Assembly (NCBI GenBank): GCA_964398985.1
Contig: CAYNOS010000047.1
Location: forward strand, 1 to 16,716
Direction: 5' to 3'
Source: CAYMRL01 sp964398985
Lineage (GTDB): Bacteria > Deinococcota > Deinococci > Deinococcales > Trueperaceae
DNA: 16,716 nt
The position numbers and the translations under genes are program-made. Positions 6,410-13,913 of the stretch are shown here, one piece after another. Positions within the stretch are counted from its first letter, which is position 1, and each line of letters begins with the position of its first letter. The notes below the pieces were generated by a model that was given only the letters and a program-made list of their open reading frames with translations, did no database searches and was not told the DNA's origin.

Positions 6410-8257
6410 ATGCGGGATCAGCCAGCGGCACGATCGCCAGGTGACCGGGACAGCGGCCTGACCGAACGGGCGGTCTCAGGTACCGACGCCGCTGCGCTGG
6501 GCCTGACAGCCCAGCGCTTCCTGGCGACTCATCCGCTGCCGGTCGTAGTGTTCGACGGCAGGACTCTGGAACTGATCGATCTGAACGGTGCCGCCCAGGA
6601 CGCTTTCGGGCTCAACCCAGGAGCGCTTCACGGCCTCAGCGTCGTCGACCTGCATCCTCAGGCGCTGCGAACGACGCTCCGGCGGCTCTACTCCACCACG
6701 TCGGCGCCCTACGTCTTGCCCGAGGGCGCGGGGCGGAGCGTGCGCATGCTGTTGAGCACGGGCGAGGAGTTCGAGGCCGTAGTGAGCGTGCTCCCTGTCG
6801 ATCACGGTGATCGGCCGGAGCGGCTGATGATCGTGTCAGACGTCACCAAGCGACGCCAGGACGACTCGGCCGCGGAAGCGCGGTTGGCTCTCGAGCAGCG
6901 CGTGGACTACCTGGCCAACTTCGACCCGGTCACCGACCTTCCGAACCGCCAGCGCTTCGAGTCGCTGCTCCTCGACCTGCTCGCCGCTGCCCGCGGCAAG
7001 GACAAGAGTCTGGCGCTGATGTTCCTCGAGCTGCACGGGTTCCGGCTCATCTACGATGCGCTCGGTCAGGAGGCGGCTGACGACCTGCTCCGCGCCGCCA
7101 CGCGACGGTTGACTGCCACGCTGAACGGAGCGTTGATCTCGCGCTTCGGCGGCGACGAGTTCGCGGTAGCCACGAGGCCGCTCAACGGCACCGTCGAGGC
7201 GACCGAGATGGCGCAGACGGTGGTAGCCGAGCTCGTCAGGCCGCTGAAGCTGGGCGAGCGCATGGTCACCTTCCGGCCGCGTGTCGGCGTGGCGGTGTTC
7301 CCCGAGCACGCCGAGACGCCGTCGGCCTTGATGCGGGCGGCCTCGCAGGCGAAGTTCCGCGCCAAGGGCGCGCGCGGCCCCTCTTTCGCGGTGTTCACCC
7401 CGGCCATGCAGGTGCGTGCCGCCGATCGTCTGGGACTCGAGGGCGAGTTGCGCCAGGCCATCGAGGAGCGGCAGTTGACGCTCTTCTATCAACCGCGCGT
7501 GCGCCTGGCCGACGCGGGGTTGGCCTCGGTCGAGGCTCTCGTCAGGTGGCGCCATCCGACGCGCGGGCTGATCAGCCCTGACACCTTCGTCCCGCTGGCA
7601 GAGGAGAGCGGGCTGATCAACGCCCTCGGGCGCGAGGTCCTTGACCTGGCGACCGCGCAACTGCGGCTCTGGCAGGACGCCGGCTTCGCCGTCCCGCGCG
7701 TGGCCGTCAATCTGTCGCCGTTGGAGTTGCGCGGCGGCGGGCTGGTGGAGCGCGTGCGGGGCGCACTGAACAAGGCCCGTTTGGCGCCCGACCGCCTCGA
7801 GCTGGAAGTGACCGAGACCGCCGCGTTGGTCGACAAGAGCCGAGGCGCCGAGGTGTTGAAAGAGCTGCGGTCGTTCGGGGTGCACGTGATACTCGATGAC
7901 TTCGGAACGGGTCACGCTTCGCTGGCGCACCTCCGGGAGCTGCCGGTCGATGCCATCAAGCTCGACCGCGGCTTCATCAGCGCCAGCGGTGACCCCGCTG
8001 CCGATCCGGGCGCCGACCAAGCCATCCTCAAGGCGGTGACGACCCTCGGCAGTGCTCTCGGCGTGCCCGTCACCGCCGAGGGCGTCGAGACCGAAGAGCA
8101 GCTCAGAGCCGTCATCGCTGCCGGCTGCCACGCGGTCCAGGGCTTCCTGATCAGCCCGCCGGTGGCGCCCGCTCTGGTGCAGGACGCGGCGCGGCGCGGC
8201 ACGCTGGCGTTCGACCGCAACCTGGTGGCGCTCAGGGCGCGTTCGCCACGCTTCTGA
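6410..8257 (+). CDS. PAS-GGDEF-EAL protein, probable c-di-GMP phosphodiesterase
   Basis: A 615-residue cytoplasmic signalling protein. After a disordered stretch, residues about 35-147 look like a PAS sensor (VVVFDGRTLELIDLNGAAQ at 45-63). A GGDEF domain (about 165-330) keeps the signature R-F-G-G-D-E-F (245-251). However, the strand that normally reads D-x-D-x-F-K-x-x-N-D is F-L-E-L-H-G-F-R-L-I-Y-D (205-216): the first metal Asp is Glu and the guanine-contacting Asn is Tyr, and no RxxD I-site precedes the signature. The EAL domain (about 342-600) looks intact: E-A-L (375-377), N434, E466, D-D-F-G-T-G (496-501), K517, D519, T-A-E-G (555-558) and Q577. The protein should hydrolyse c-di-GMP, with the GGDEF half perhaps a GTP-sensing regulator. 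No transmembrane segment. It lies 28 bases behind the MFS stop but has its own -10 box. Confidence 0.92.
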   Translation: MRDQPAARSPGDRDSGLTERAVSGTDAAALGLTAQRFLATHPLPVVVFDGRTLELIDLNGAAQDAFGLNPGALHGLSVVDLHPQALRTTLRRLYSTTSAPYVLPEGAGRSVRMLLSTGEEFEAVVSVLPVDHGDRPERLMIVSDVTKRRQDDSAAEARLALEQRVDYLANFDPVTDLPNRQRFESLLLDLLAAARGKDKSLALMFLELHGFRLIYDALGQEAADDLLRAATRRLTATLNGALISRFGGDEFAVATRPLNGTVEATEMAQTVVAELVRPLKLGERMVTFRPRVGVAVFPEHAETPSALMRAASQAKFRAKGARGPSFAVFTPAMQVRAADRLGLEGELRQAIEERQLTLFYQPRVRLADAGLASVEALVRWRHPTRGLISPDTFVPLAEESGLINALGREVLDLATAQLRLWQDAGFAVPRVAVNLSPLELRGGGLVERVRGALNKARLAPDRLELEVTETAALVDKSRGAEVLKELRSFGVHVILDDFGTGHASLAHLRELPVDAIKLDRGFISASGDPAADPGADQAILKAVTTLGSALGVPVTAEGVETEEQLRAVIAAGCHAVQGFLISPPVAPALVQDAARRGTLAFDRNLVALRARSPRF

Positions 8258-8287
8258 GCCGTTCCTCGCGGCCGCGCCTTAGCCCGC

Positions 8288-9331
8288 CTACTTCCAGGTG
8301 AGCTTCAGGACCCTAAGCCAGTTCTGGTAGGCGATCTTGCGCAGCGCGGCGTCGTCGTAGCCGGCCTGCCCGAGCGCCGTCAGCAGGTTCTGGGTCTTGC
8401 TGACGTCGCTGATGGCTTCCGGCATCGTGGCGCCGTCGTAGTCCGACCCGAGCGCCACGCCGTCGATGCCGAGCTTCTCGACCAGGTGATCGACGTGTCT
8501 GACCAGCAGCGAGAGCTCGACCGGCGGGCCCTCGGCACCTTCCGGCCTCAGAAAGTTGACGTGGTAGTTGAGGCCCACCACGCCACCCGACTCGCGCACC
8601 GCCTCGAGCTGCGCGTCCGTGAGGTTGCGGCCGGAGGGGCAGATCGCGTAGACGTTCGAGTGGGTGGCCACCAGCGGAGCCGAGCTGATGGCGGCGACGT
8701 CCCAGAAACCCTTCTCGGTGATGTGCGAGAGGTCCACCAGGATGCCGAGCTGGTTGCAGCGCTCCACCAGGTCGCGGCCCAGGGCGGTGAGACCGGGGCC
8801 CGCGTCGCCGCTTCCCGGGAAGGTGAACGGGACGCCGTGCCCGAACAGGTTGGGTCGACTCCAGACGATGCCGAGCGAGCGCAAGCCGGCGGCGTAGTAC
8901 ACGTCCAGCGCAGCGAGCTCGGGATCGATGGCCTCGGCGCCCTCGAAGTGCATGATCGCGGCCATCACTCCACCGTCGATGGCGCTCTCGAGGGCGGCGA
9001 CGTCGGTCACGACCTTGAAGCGCCCGGCGCCGACGCGCTCCCACTCGAACAGCAGCGAGACCATCGCGTTGGTGTCGCGGACCGCCGTCAGCGGCTCCAC
9101 CGGGGGGGCGGGGCGGGTCGCTGCCTGGTCGGGCGAGAGCCGGCGCGCGTAGAGGCGCTCCCGCCGCGGTTGGCTGGGAGCGAACGCGGCGAAGAAGCCA
9201 CCCGCGAAGCCGCCTTCGACCCCACGGGGGTAGTCGACGTGGCCGTCATCGTGACGAGTGAAGAAGTCCCAGTCGGGATCGCCCAAGTGCGCCAGGAGCG
9301 TGTCGTTGTGGCCGTCGAAGATCGGGATCAT
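8288..9331 (-). CDS. Membrane dipeptidase family (peptidase M19) metalloenzyme
   Basis: A 347-residue amidohydrolase-fold dipeptidase of the renal dipeptidase (M19) family, which hydrolyses dipeptides, often including D-residues at the second position. Binuclear-zinc ligands are visible: H8 and D10 (D-G-H-N-D), E130 (M-H-F-E-G), H203 (D-L-S-H), H224 (T-H-S-N), with the acidic G-S-D-Y-D-G (295-300) near the end. The C-terminal Q-N-W-L-R-V-L (336-342) matches the family's G-x-N-x-L-R-V. Unlike the mammalian enzyme it has no signal peptide or lipid anchor, so it is cytoplasmic. ATG 9329-9331 is preferred because the family begins with the metal-binding DGHND within the first residues; an in-frame start at 9400 would add 23 unrelated residues. 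A TAGCCT box 7 bases upstream suggests a leaderless message, although GAGG also lies close to the ATG. Convergent with the GGDEF-EAL gene, 30 bases apart. Confidence 0.92.
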   Translation of the reverse strand: MIPIFDGHNDTLLAHLGDPDWDFFTRHDDGHVDYPRGVEGGFAGGFFAAFAPSQPRRERLYARRLSPDQAATRPAPPVEPLTAVRDTNAMVSLLFEWERVGAGRFKVVTDVAALESAIDGGVMAAIMHFEGAEAIDPELAALDVYYAAGLRSLGIVWSRPNLFGHGVPFTFPGSGDAGPGLTALGRDLVERCNQLGILVDLSHITEKGFWDVAAISSAPLVATHSNVYAICPSGRNLTDAQLEAVRESGGVVGLNYHVNFLRPEGAEGPPVELSLLVRHVDHLVEKLGIDGVALGSDYDGATMPEAISDVSKTQNLLTALGQAGYDDAALRKIAYQNWLRVLKLTWK

Positions 9332-9338
9332 GAGCCTC

Positions 9339-9344
9339 AGGCTA
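9339..9344 (-). promoter_or_regulatory. Candidate -10 box (TAGCCT) for the M19 dipeptidase
   Basis: On the minus strand TAGCCT lies 7 bases before ATG 9331, the same arrangement as before the ICL/PEPM gene (TATGGT, 6 bases). It fits leaderless TANNNT promoters. No -35 was recognised. Confidence 0.33.
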
Positions 9345-9373
9345 ACCCGTCCTGGCTGAACCACGACCTGGGC

Positions 9374-9403
9374 TTGACGCCGGCGTGGCGGCTCCCGCAT
9401 ACT
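9374..9403 (+). promoter_or_regulatory. Sigma-70-like promoter reading toward the RIO kinase gene
   Basis: TTGACG (9374-9379, five of six bases of TTGACA) and CATACT (9398-9403, four of six of TATAAT) are 18 bases apart, the best -35/-10 pair in the window. Transcription would begin near 9410 and leave a leader of about 285 bases before the kinase gene at 9696. The promoter lies upstream of, and back to back with, the dipeptidase promoter. Confidence 0.5.
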
Positions 9404-9450
9404 CCCTAGCGACCCCAGGCCACAGGGCCGGTCATGAGAGGCGGTGCCAT

Positions 9451-9501
9451 ATGACGAACCTTGACTACGTTTGCCCGGCTGCGCCGCTTCGCGCTTTCTG
9501 A
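9451..9501 (+). CDS. Possible 16-residue leader peptide ahead of the RIO kinase
   Basis: A short frame encoding MTNLDYVCPAAPLRAF starts at ATG 9451 and stops at TGA 9499-9501. GAGAGG (9436-9441) lies 9 bases before it, and it sits inside the long leader predicted from the promoter at 9374-9403. The arms GTCAT (9431-9435) and ATGAC (9451-9455) could pair and hide the ribosome binding site and start. No run of one amino acid suggests classic attenuation. It may be chance; only its position and ribosome binding site support it. Confidence 0.2.
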   Translation: MTNLDYVCPAAPLRAF

Positions 9502-9679
9502 CCGGTTAGGCACATGGCCGCAGCTACCTGATCGCGGCAGTCCCCAACCAACGAGAACTCGCGCGCGCGGCGCCCCAGCAGGCCGTTGGCTGGCCGAGCC
9601 GGCGACTCGTCACGTCGCGAGCCGCTGGTCGGTCACGCGACCCCCAGACCCACCGCTGCCGCGAGGCGGTCAGCGCACG

Positions 9680-9688
9680 AGAGAGAGC
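9680..9688 (+). promoter_or_regulatory. Purine-rich ribosome binding site for the TTG start
   Basis: AGAGAGAGC lies 7 bases before TTG 9696-9698. It supports this unusual start, because no ATG or GTG lies near enough in frame to give the expected N-terminus. Confidence 0.5.
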
Positions 9689-9695
9689 AGCACAC

Positions 9696-10571
9696 TTGCC
9701 ACCGAAGAACCGCTACGAAGACGAAGAGACGATCAGCTTCCAGGGCGCCGAGGTCGAACGTCGCCGCCGCGAGCGGCGCAAGCCGAAGCTCAAGCGCACC
9801 CGCCGGGACCTGCTGGTAGCGCCGGGCGCCACCAAGCAGACCACAGGCACGGGCTTCGCCGACCCGGACATGCAGGAGCTGTTCGAAAGGGGCTACTTCG
9901 ACACCCTGCTCGGCGAGTTGAAGGGCGGAAAGGAGGCAACGGTCTTCCTCGTCGGTCGCGGAGAGGAGCGCCTCGCCGCCAAGGTCTACGCCGACATCCA
10001 CGCACGCTCGTTCCGTGACGACCGAGTCTACTGGGACGGCTTCTACGTCCCCGATGCCCGCACGGCCAAGGCGATGAAGCAGCGCACCCAAGCGGGACTG
10101 CGCGCTCAACAGGCGATCTGGGTGGCGCGCGAGTACCACTACCTGTGGCTGCTGCACGCAGCCGGCGTGCGGGTGCCGCGGCCGGCTGTCGGCCCCGAGC
10201 CGTTCTACTACCACCAGGCTGGCGCCGTCGTCCTGATGGAACTCGTTGGTGCGGGCGACGTGCCCGCCCCACGACTCTCGGACGTCCGGCTCGAGCCGGA
10301 GGCGGCGACAGCGGCGTTCACTCAGTCGCTCGACCTGCTGAGGCAGCTGTGCCAACTCGGCCTGGTGCACGGTGACCTGTCGACCTACAACCTGCTGTGG
10401 CACGACGGCGCGGTGTGGCTCATCGACGTGCCGCAGATGGTGGTTGCCGCCGGCGCACGGGGGGCCCGCGAACTGCTGGCGCGCGATGTGCGGTCACTGG
10501 TGACGTCCTTCCGGCGACACGGGGTTCACGCCGACGCCAACGACCTGTTGCGGAGTCTGAGGCTGGCCTAG
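9696..10571 (+). CDS. RIO-family atypical serine/threonine kinase
   Basis: A 291-residue protein kinase of the RIO family. Residues 20-38 are a very basic stretch (ERRRRERRKPKLKRTRR). From about 60 the kinase core begins: LKGGKEATVFLV (75-86) corresponds to the RIO nucleotide-binding loop, K96 (A-A-K-V-Y) is the ATP-anchoring lysine, the catalytic loop is V-H-G-D-L-S-T-Y-N (224-232) with D227 and N232, and the metal-binding Asp is D244 in W-L-I-D-V-P-Q. The H-G-D-L-S-x-Y-N plus I-D-x-x-Q combination is specific to RIO kinases as opposed to ordinary Ser/Thr kinases. In archaea and eukaryotes RIO proteins act in small-subunit ribosome maturation; bacterial roles are poorly known. The TTG start is supported by an AGAGAGAG site and by the conserved frame beginning just after it. 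It is probably transcribed from 9374-9403 with a long leader. Confidence 0.9.
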   Translation: MPPKNRYEDEETISFQGAEVERRRRERRKPKLKRTRRDLLVAPGATKQTTGTGFADPDMQELFERGYFDTLLGELKGGKEATVFLVGRGEERLAAKVYADIHARSFRDDRVYWDGFYVPDARTAKAMKQRTQAGLRAQQAIWVAREYHYLWLLHAAGVRVPRPAVGPEPFYYHQAGAVVLMELVGAGDVPAPRLSDVRLEPEAATAAFTQSLDLLRQLCQLGLVHGDLSTYNLLWHDGAVWLIDVPQMVVAAGARGARELLARDVRSLVTSFRRHGVHADANDLLRSLRLA

Positions 10572-10646
10572 TCGGCGGCACCAGGCCGCTCCGTGATGTT
10601 GTTGCGGCCCTCGAGCGAGCGACTCGCAAGCCACTCACCTCTCTGC

Positions 10647-10652
10647 GATGAT
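10647..10652 (+). promoter_or_regulatory. Candidate -10 box (GATGAT) for the TPR-GGDEF gene
   Basis: GATGAT ends 6 bases before GTG 10659, the same geometry as the leaderless-type boxes elsewhere in the window, though its first base departs from TANNNT. It favours the GTG start over the earlier GTG at 10593. Confidence 0.3.
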
Positions 10653-10658
10653 GGGCCC

Positions 10659-12575
10659 GTGCAGGAAGACCACGAGGCGGCTCACGCTGCCGGCCCTCAG
10701 GTCGACAGCGTGAGGCAGGCCTGGACGCTGAGGAACAGCGAGCCGCGCCTCGCGCTCGCGGCGGTCACGCATGCCCTGGCTGGGCAGGTGGCGGGCGAAG
10801 ACAGGCTGATGGCGCTGGCAGCCAAGGCGGCCGCTCTGCTCGCGATCGACGACACCGGGGCTGCCAGGGGGGTCCTCGACGAGGTGCTCGACCTGATCGA
10901 GGCGCTGGCGGGCGAACCCGCATTGGAAGCCGATGGCGGTGTGGCGGAGCGGCGAACCGGCGACGGTAGCTACCGTGGTCCCCCCGCGATCGACCCCGGC
11001 CGCTTGCGGTCCACTACCGCCGAGGTCGCCGTGGAGGCGGCCCTGACCGGGCTCAGGTCCGCCTATCTGGACAGCGACGCCGAGGCCGCGGTGCCGCTCG
11101 GACGGTTCGCATTGGAGGTTGCCAGCCATCACGGACTGGTGCGCTTGAGCGCGCGGGCCCACAACGAGCTGGCGGCGGTCTACGGTGCTCGGGAGTTCAA
11201 GGAACGGGCCATGTTCCACCTGCGCTCCGGCATCGAGCTCCTGGAGCAGAACGGTGAGAGCGTCAGCCCGGCGCTCCTCAACAACCTCGGCAACATCTAC
11301 CTGGAAGGCGAACGGCTCGACGAGGCATTGGCATGCTTCGAGCGCGGCCGCGCCAGCTTCGCGGAGGCGCAAGACGAGTTCGGAGGCGCTATCGCCGAGT
11401 CGAACGTGGGTCGCGTGCTGGTGCGTCTCGGCCGCAGCCACGAGGGCTTGGCGGCGCTCGAGTCGGCACTCGAGACGTTCGAGCGGCTCGGCCGGCGGGC
11501 GTACGTCGGCGCCACCTACGGCAAACTGGGAGCGGCCTACGCCAGTGTCGGCGACAACGAGCGCGCCGAGCGCAGCTTCTTGTACGCGCTGGCCAGCTTC
11601 TCGGACGACGCGACAGCCCCGTTCCGGATGGAGGTCAACCGCGACTACGGCAACTTCCTTCTGGGCGTCGGTCACGCCGAAGAAGCGCTCGAGCAGTTCG
11701 AGGCCGGTGAAACGGTGGCGCGTCGCAACGACTCGACGGTTCCATTGATGGGTTTTTTGAGGTCGAAGGCGCTGGCGCTGAGCGCTCTGGGACGTCACCA
11801 GGAGGCGTTCGCGAGCCTCGCGGCCCACGTCGAGGGCAGCGAGCGACTCGAGCATCAGAGGGGCCGTGACGTCGTCGGCATCCTGCTGCTGGAGCTGGAG
11901 TCGAAACTCTCGAAAGAGCATGAGCTGAGCGTTCTCACCAGTCAGGTGCTCACCGAGACCAACCGCACTCTGCGCGTTCAGGCGCAACGACTCGAGCGCC
12001 TGAGCAACACCGACGAGCTCACCGGACTGGCCAATCGGCGCTTCCTGAACGAGCGCCTGGCGGAGGAAGTGCCCGCCAGCTACCGGCGAGGACGCGACGT
12101 CGGCCTGGTGCTGGTGGACCTCGACGACTTCAAGAAGATCAATGACACGCACAGTCACCTGATGGGCGACGCGGTCCTCCAGCGCGTCGCGGCGCTGCTG
12201 AGATCAAGCGTCAGGCGTTCGGACATCGTGGCGCGCTGGGGCGGCGAGGAGTTCGCGGTGTTGCTGCCCGGAGCGGGCAAGGCCGCCGCCTGCGACGTGG
12301 CCGAGAAGGTGCGCGAAGACGTGGCCGCAGCGGAGTGGGGCGACCTGGCGGGCGATCTGACGGTGACCGTCAGTGCCGGGGTGGCGTGCCTATCGGACGT
12401 CGTAATGTTGGGCGCGCGCGGTCACGACGGAGGCGAACTGAACCTCGGCGAGACCTGGCTGGATGGGCGAGACCTCTACGGTTCGCTGGGCGAACCCGTG
12501 CAGGAGCTGCTGAGGCTCGCCGACCGGCGGCTGTACGCTGCCAAGGAGGCAGGTCGCAACCGCATCGAGTCGTAG
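10659..12575 (+). CDS. TPR-repeat diguanylate cyclase (GGEEF)
   Basis: A 638-residue soluble c-di-GMP synthase (two GTP to c-di-GMP). Residues about 15-100 are helical, and about 165-400 are tetratricopeptide-like repeats (for example ALLNNLGNIYLEGERLDEAL) that probably bind a protein or peptide signal. A coiled-coil-like linker follows (about 414-450). The GGDEF domain starts at SNTDELTGLANRRFLNERLA (449-468), with intact D-L-D-D-F-K-K-I-N-D (487-496), G-G-E-E-F (528-532), and R-R-S-D (519-522) five residues earlier, the product-inhibition I-site. An extra segment of about 35 residues (about 578-614) separates the S-A-G-V-A strand from the final L-A-D-x-x-L-Y-x-A-K helix; typical domains have about 10. 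GTG 10659 is chosen for its nearby -10 box; GTG 10593 in the same frame would add 22 residues and cannot be excluded. It probably opposes the EAL protein at 6410-8257. Confidence 0.92.
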   Translation: MQEDHEAAHAAGPQVDSVRQAWTLRNSEPRLALAAVTHALAGQVAGEDRLMALAAKAAALLAIDDTGAARGVLDEVLDLIEALAGEPALEADGGVAERRTGDGSYRGPPAIDPGRLRSTTAEVAVEAALTGLRSAYLDSDAEAAVPLGRFALEVASHHGLVRLSARAHNELAAVYGAREFKERAMFHLRSGIELLEQNGESVSPALLNNLGNIYLEGERLDEALACFERGRASFAEAQDEFGGAIAESNVGRVLVRLGRSHEGLAALESALETFERLGRRAYVGATYGKLGAAYASVGDNERAERSFLYALASFSDDATAPFRMEVNRDYGNFLLGVGHAEEALEQFEAGETVARRNDSTVPLMGFLRSKALALSALGRHQEAFASLAAHVEGSERLEHQRGRDVVGILLLELESKLSKEHELSVLTSQVLTETNRTLRVQAQRLERLSNTDELTGLANRRFLNERLAEEVPASYRRGRDVGLVLVDLDDFKKINDTHSHLMGDAVLQRVAALLRSSVRRSDIVARWGGEEFAVLLPGAGKAAACDVAEKVREDVAAAEWGDLAGDLTVTVSAGVACLSDVVMLGARGHDGGELNLGETWLDGRDLYGSLGEPVQELLRLADRRLYAAKEAGRNRIES

Positions 12576-12591
12576 CGCCCAGCAGTGGGCG
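12576..12591 (+). terminator. Short hairpin after the TPR-GGDEF gene
   Basis: CGCCCA and TGGGCG pair perfectly across a 4-base loop, starting right after the TAG stop. There is no T-run, so it may be a weak terminator, a 3'-end stabiliser or chance. The next gene starts only 56 bases after the stop and could be read through. Confidence 0.3.
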
Positions 12592-12620
12592 AGGCCCGCC
12601 TGGCACCCGCGGGGCGGCCG

Positions 12621-12627
12621 AAAGGAG
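12621..12627 (+). promoter_or_regulatory. Ribosome binding site deciding the M20 hydrolase start
   Basis: AAAGGAG is 4 bases before ATG 12632. It selects this start over upstream in-frame starts that would run nearly 100 codons back into the diguanylate cyclase gene. Confidence 0.7.
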
Positions 12628-12631
12628 CAGC

Positions 12632-13879
12632 ATGAGCGGTCTGGACCCGAGCAGGACGGTCGCCGAACTCAAGGACCTCAGGGAGCGAACCGGTGACGAG
12701 AACGGAGCCTGGCGCGTCGCGTGGACCGACACCTGGCTCGAGTCGCGCTCTTGGTTGCGGCACAAGCTCGACGCACTCGGCCTGGAGACGCACATGGACG
12801 CCGCCGGCAACGTCTGGTCGACGCTGGCAGGCGAGTCCGAGACCGAGCTGCTGATCGGCGGCCACATGGACTCGGTGCCGGGCGGCGGGTGGCTGGATGG
12901 CTGCCTGAACGTCCTGGCAGGTCTCGAGGTGATCCGGCGGATCAAGCACGAGTACGGCGGGCGGCCTCCGGTGACGGTGCGCTTGGTCGACTGGGCCGAC
13001 GAGGAGGGCGCGCGCTTCGGGCGCAGTCTCCTTGGCTCCAGCGCCTGCGGCGGCACCTTGAACCCGGACGACGAGCGTCACCGCCGCGACGCTGACGGCG
13101 TGCTGCTGAGCGACGCGCTGGCGCGCTGCGGCGTGGACCTCGACCGGATGGGGGAGTCCCACGCCGAACTCGCCAACGCCGGCGCCTACCTCGAGCTGCA
13201 CATCGAGCAGGGGCCGGTCCTGCTCGACCTCGATCTGCCGCTTGGCGTGGTGCTCGGCACCTTCGGGGTCGAGCGGCACGGGGTCCACTTCCGGGGCCAA
13301 GCGGCGCACTCGGGCTCGACGCCGATGAACCGCCGCCGCGACGCCCTCCTGGCGGCCGGCAAGATGAGCCAGGAGATCTACGAGATCACTCGCCGTCACG
13401 GTGGGGTCAGCACGATCGGCAGCTGCATCACGCGGCCGGGGATCGTAACCTCGGTGGTCGCCGAGTGCGACATCACGCTCGACCAGCGCCACCTCGACGC
13501 CGACGGCCTGGCGACGCTGCTGCGCGAGGCCAAGGAGGCATCCGAACGCTTCGCCGCCGAGGGGGGCGTGGAGGTCTCGTGGAGCGACCTGTGGCGCATC
13601 GAGCCGATGCCCTTCCACCCGCAACTGATCGCGTACGCCGAAGAGGCCGTGCGCGAGGTCGCCGGCACCTCGCACTCCTTGCCCAGCGGTCCGCTGCATG
13701 ACGCTGCCGAGGTGGCGCGCGCCGGCATCCCGACGGTGATGCTGTTCGTGCAGAGCCTCCACGGGATCTCGCACAACAAGATCGAGGACACCCGCGAGGA
13801 ACACATCGAGATGTCGGTCCGAGCTCTCGACGCGCTGGCGGACAAGACGATGAAGTGGATCGGGACCCGGCCGCGCTGA
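12632..13879 (+). CDS. M20-family hydantoinase/carbamoylase-type amidase
   Basis: A 415-residue metal-dependent amidohydrolase of the N-carbamoyl-L-amino-acid hydrolase / allantoate amidohydrolase / beta-ureidopropionase group, which releases CO2 and NH3 from carbamoyl or ureido substrates. Metal ligands and motifs: H78 in G-G-H-M-D-S-V-P (76-83), bridging D89 in W-L-D-G, catalytic E124 and E125 in A-D-E-E-G (122-126), H190 in E-L-H-I-E-Q-G-P, and H381 in G-I-S-H-N-K. The dimerisation-lid region carries G-x-x-A-H-S-G-S-T-P-M (222-232), and S-G-P-L-H-D-A (352-358) lies in the C-terminal part. Length is normal (about 400-420). Which substrate is used cannot be told; no purine, pyrimidine or hydantoin genes are nearby. 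No signal peptide. The start is fixed by AAAGGAG; possible read-through from the diguanylate cyclase gene. Confidence 0.9.
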   Translation: MSGLDPSRTVAELKDLRERTGDENGAWRVAWTDTWLESRSWLRHKLDALGLETHMDAAGNVWSTLAGESETELLIGGHMDSVPGGGWLDGCLNVLAGLEVIRRIKHEYGGRPPVTVRLVDWADEEGARFGRSLLGSSACGGTLNPDDERHRRDADGVLLSDALARCGVDLDRMGESHAELANAGAYLELHIEQGPVLLDLDLPLGVVLGTFGVERHGVHFRGQAAHSGSTPMNRRRDALLAAGKMSQEIYEITRRHGGVSTIGSCITRPGIVTSVVAECDITLDQRHLDADGLATLLREAKEASERFAAEGGVEVSWSDLWRIEPMPFHPQLIAYAEEAVREVAGTSHSLPSGPLHDAAEVARAGIPTVMLFVQSLHGISHNKIEDTREEHIEMSVRALDALADKTMKWIGTRPR

Positions 13880-13892
13880 CGCTCGAGCGCGG
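13871..13892 (+). terminator. Stem-loop across the stop of the M20 hydrolase gene
   Basis: CCGCGCT and AGCGCGG form a perfect 7-bp stem with an 8-base loop that contains the end of the TGA stop (13877-13879). No T-run follows, so intrinsic termination is doubtful, but a stable 3' end or transcription pause is possible. Confidence 0.3.
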
Positions 13893-13913
13893 AGGCGTTC
13901 ACCGGCAGCTATG

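Larger units (their letters stand above)
9332..9695. other. 364-base gap with divergent promoters and possible leader peptide
   Basis: No convincing protein gene fills this gap between the divergent dipeptidase and RIO-kinase genes. It contains the minus-strand dipeptidase -10 box, a sigma-70-like plus-strand promoter near 9374-9403, a short open frame with a ribosome binding site (9451-9501), and the purine-rich site before the kinase TTG start. Between 9502 and about 9675 I see only GC-rich sequence with weak, short inverted repeats; no tRNA-like or other known RNA fold was recognised. Confidence 0.5.

Noticed and set aside
5071..6411. Long open frame (446 codons) on the minus strand opposite the MFS gene
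   Set aside because: The translation is rich in His, Gln, Arg and Ala with no domain pattern, while the plus strand encodes a textbook MFS protein. It is a high-GC shadow frame.
8267..8276. CGCGGCCGCG palindrome between the convergent GGDEF-EAL and dipeptidase genes
   Set aside because: A self-complementary G+C run with no loop and no T-run; not a credible terminator and common in such DNA.
8486..9409. Plus-strand open frame opposite the M19 dipeptidase
   Set aside because: Val, Arg and Glu-rich shadow without motifs; the minus strand holds all zinc-ligand motifs of the dipeptidase.
9461..10018. TTG-started open frame of 185 codons overlapping the RIO kinase
   Set aside because: Very Arg/Pro-rich, no ribosome binding site at its TTG, and its second half is an out-of-frame reading of the RIO kinase gene.
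10635..12158. Long minus-strand open frame opposite the TPR-GGDEF gene
   Set aside because: No recognisable domain; it is the complement of well-formed TPR repeats and a GGDEF domain.
12335..12631. Upstream extension of the M20 hydrolase by 99 codons
   Set aside because: It overlaps the diguanylate cyclase in another frame and reads as low-complexity Arg-rich sequence; AAAGGAG and ATG 12632 give a family-sized protein.
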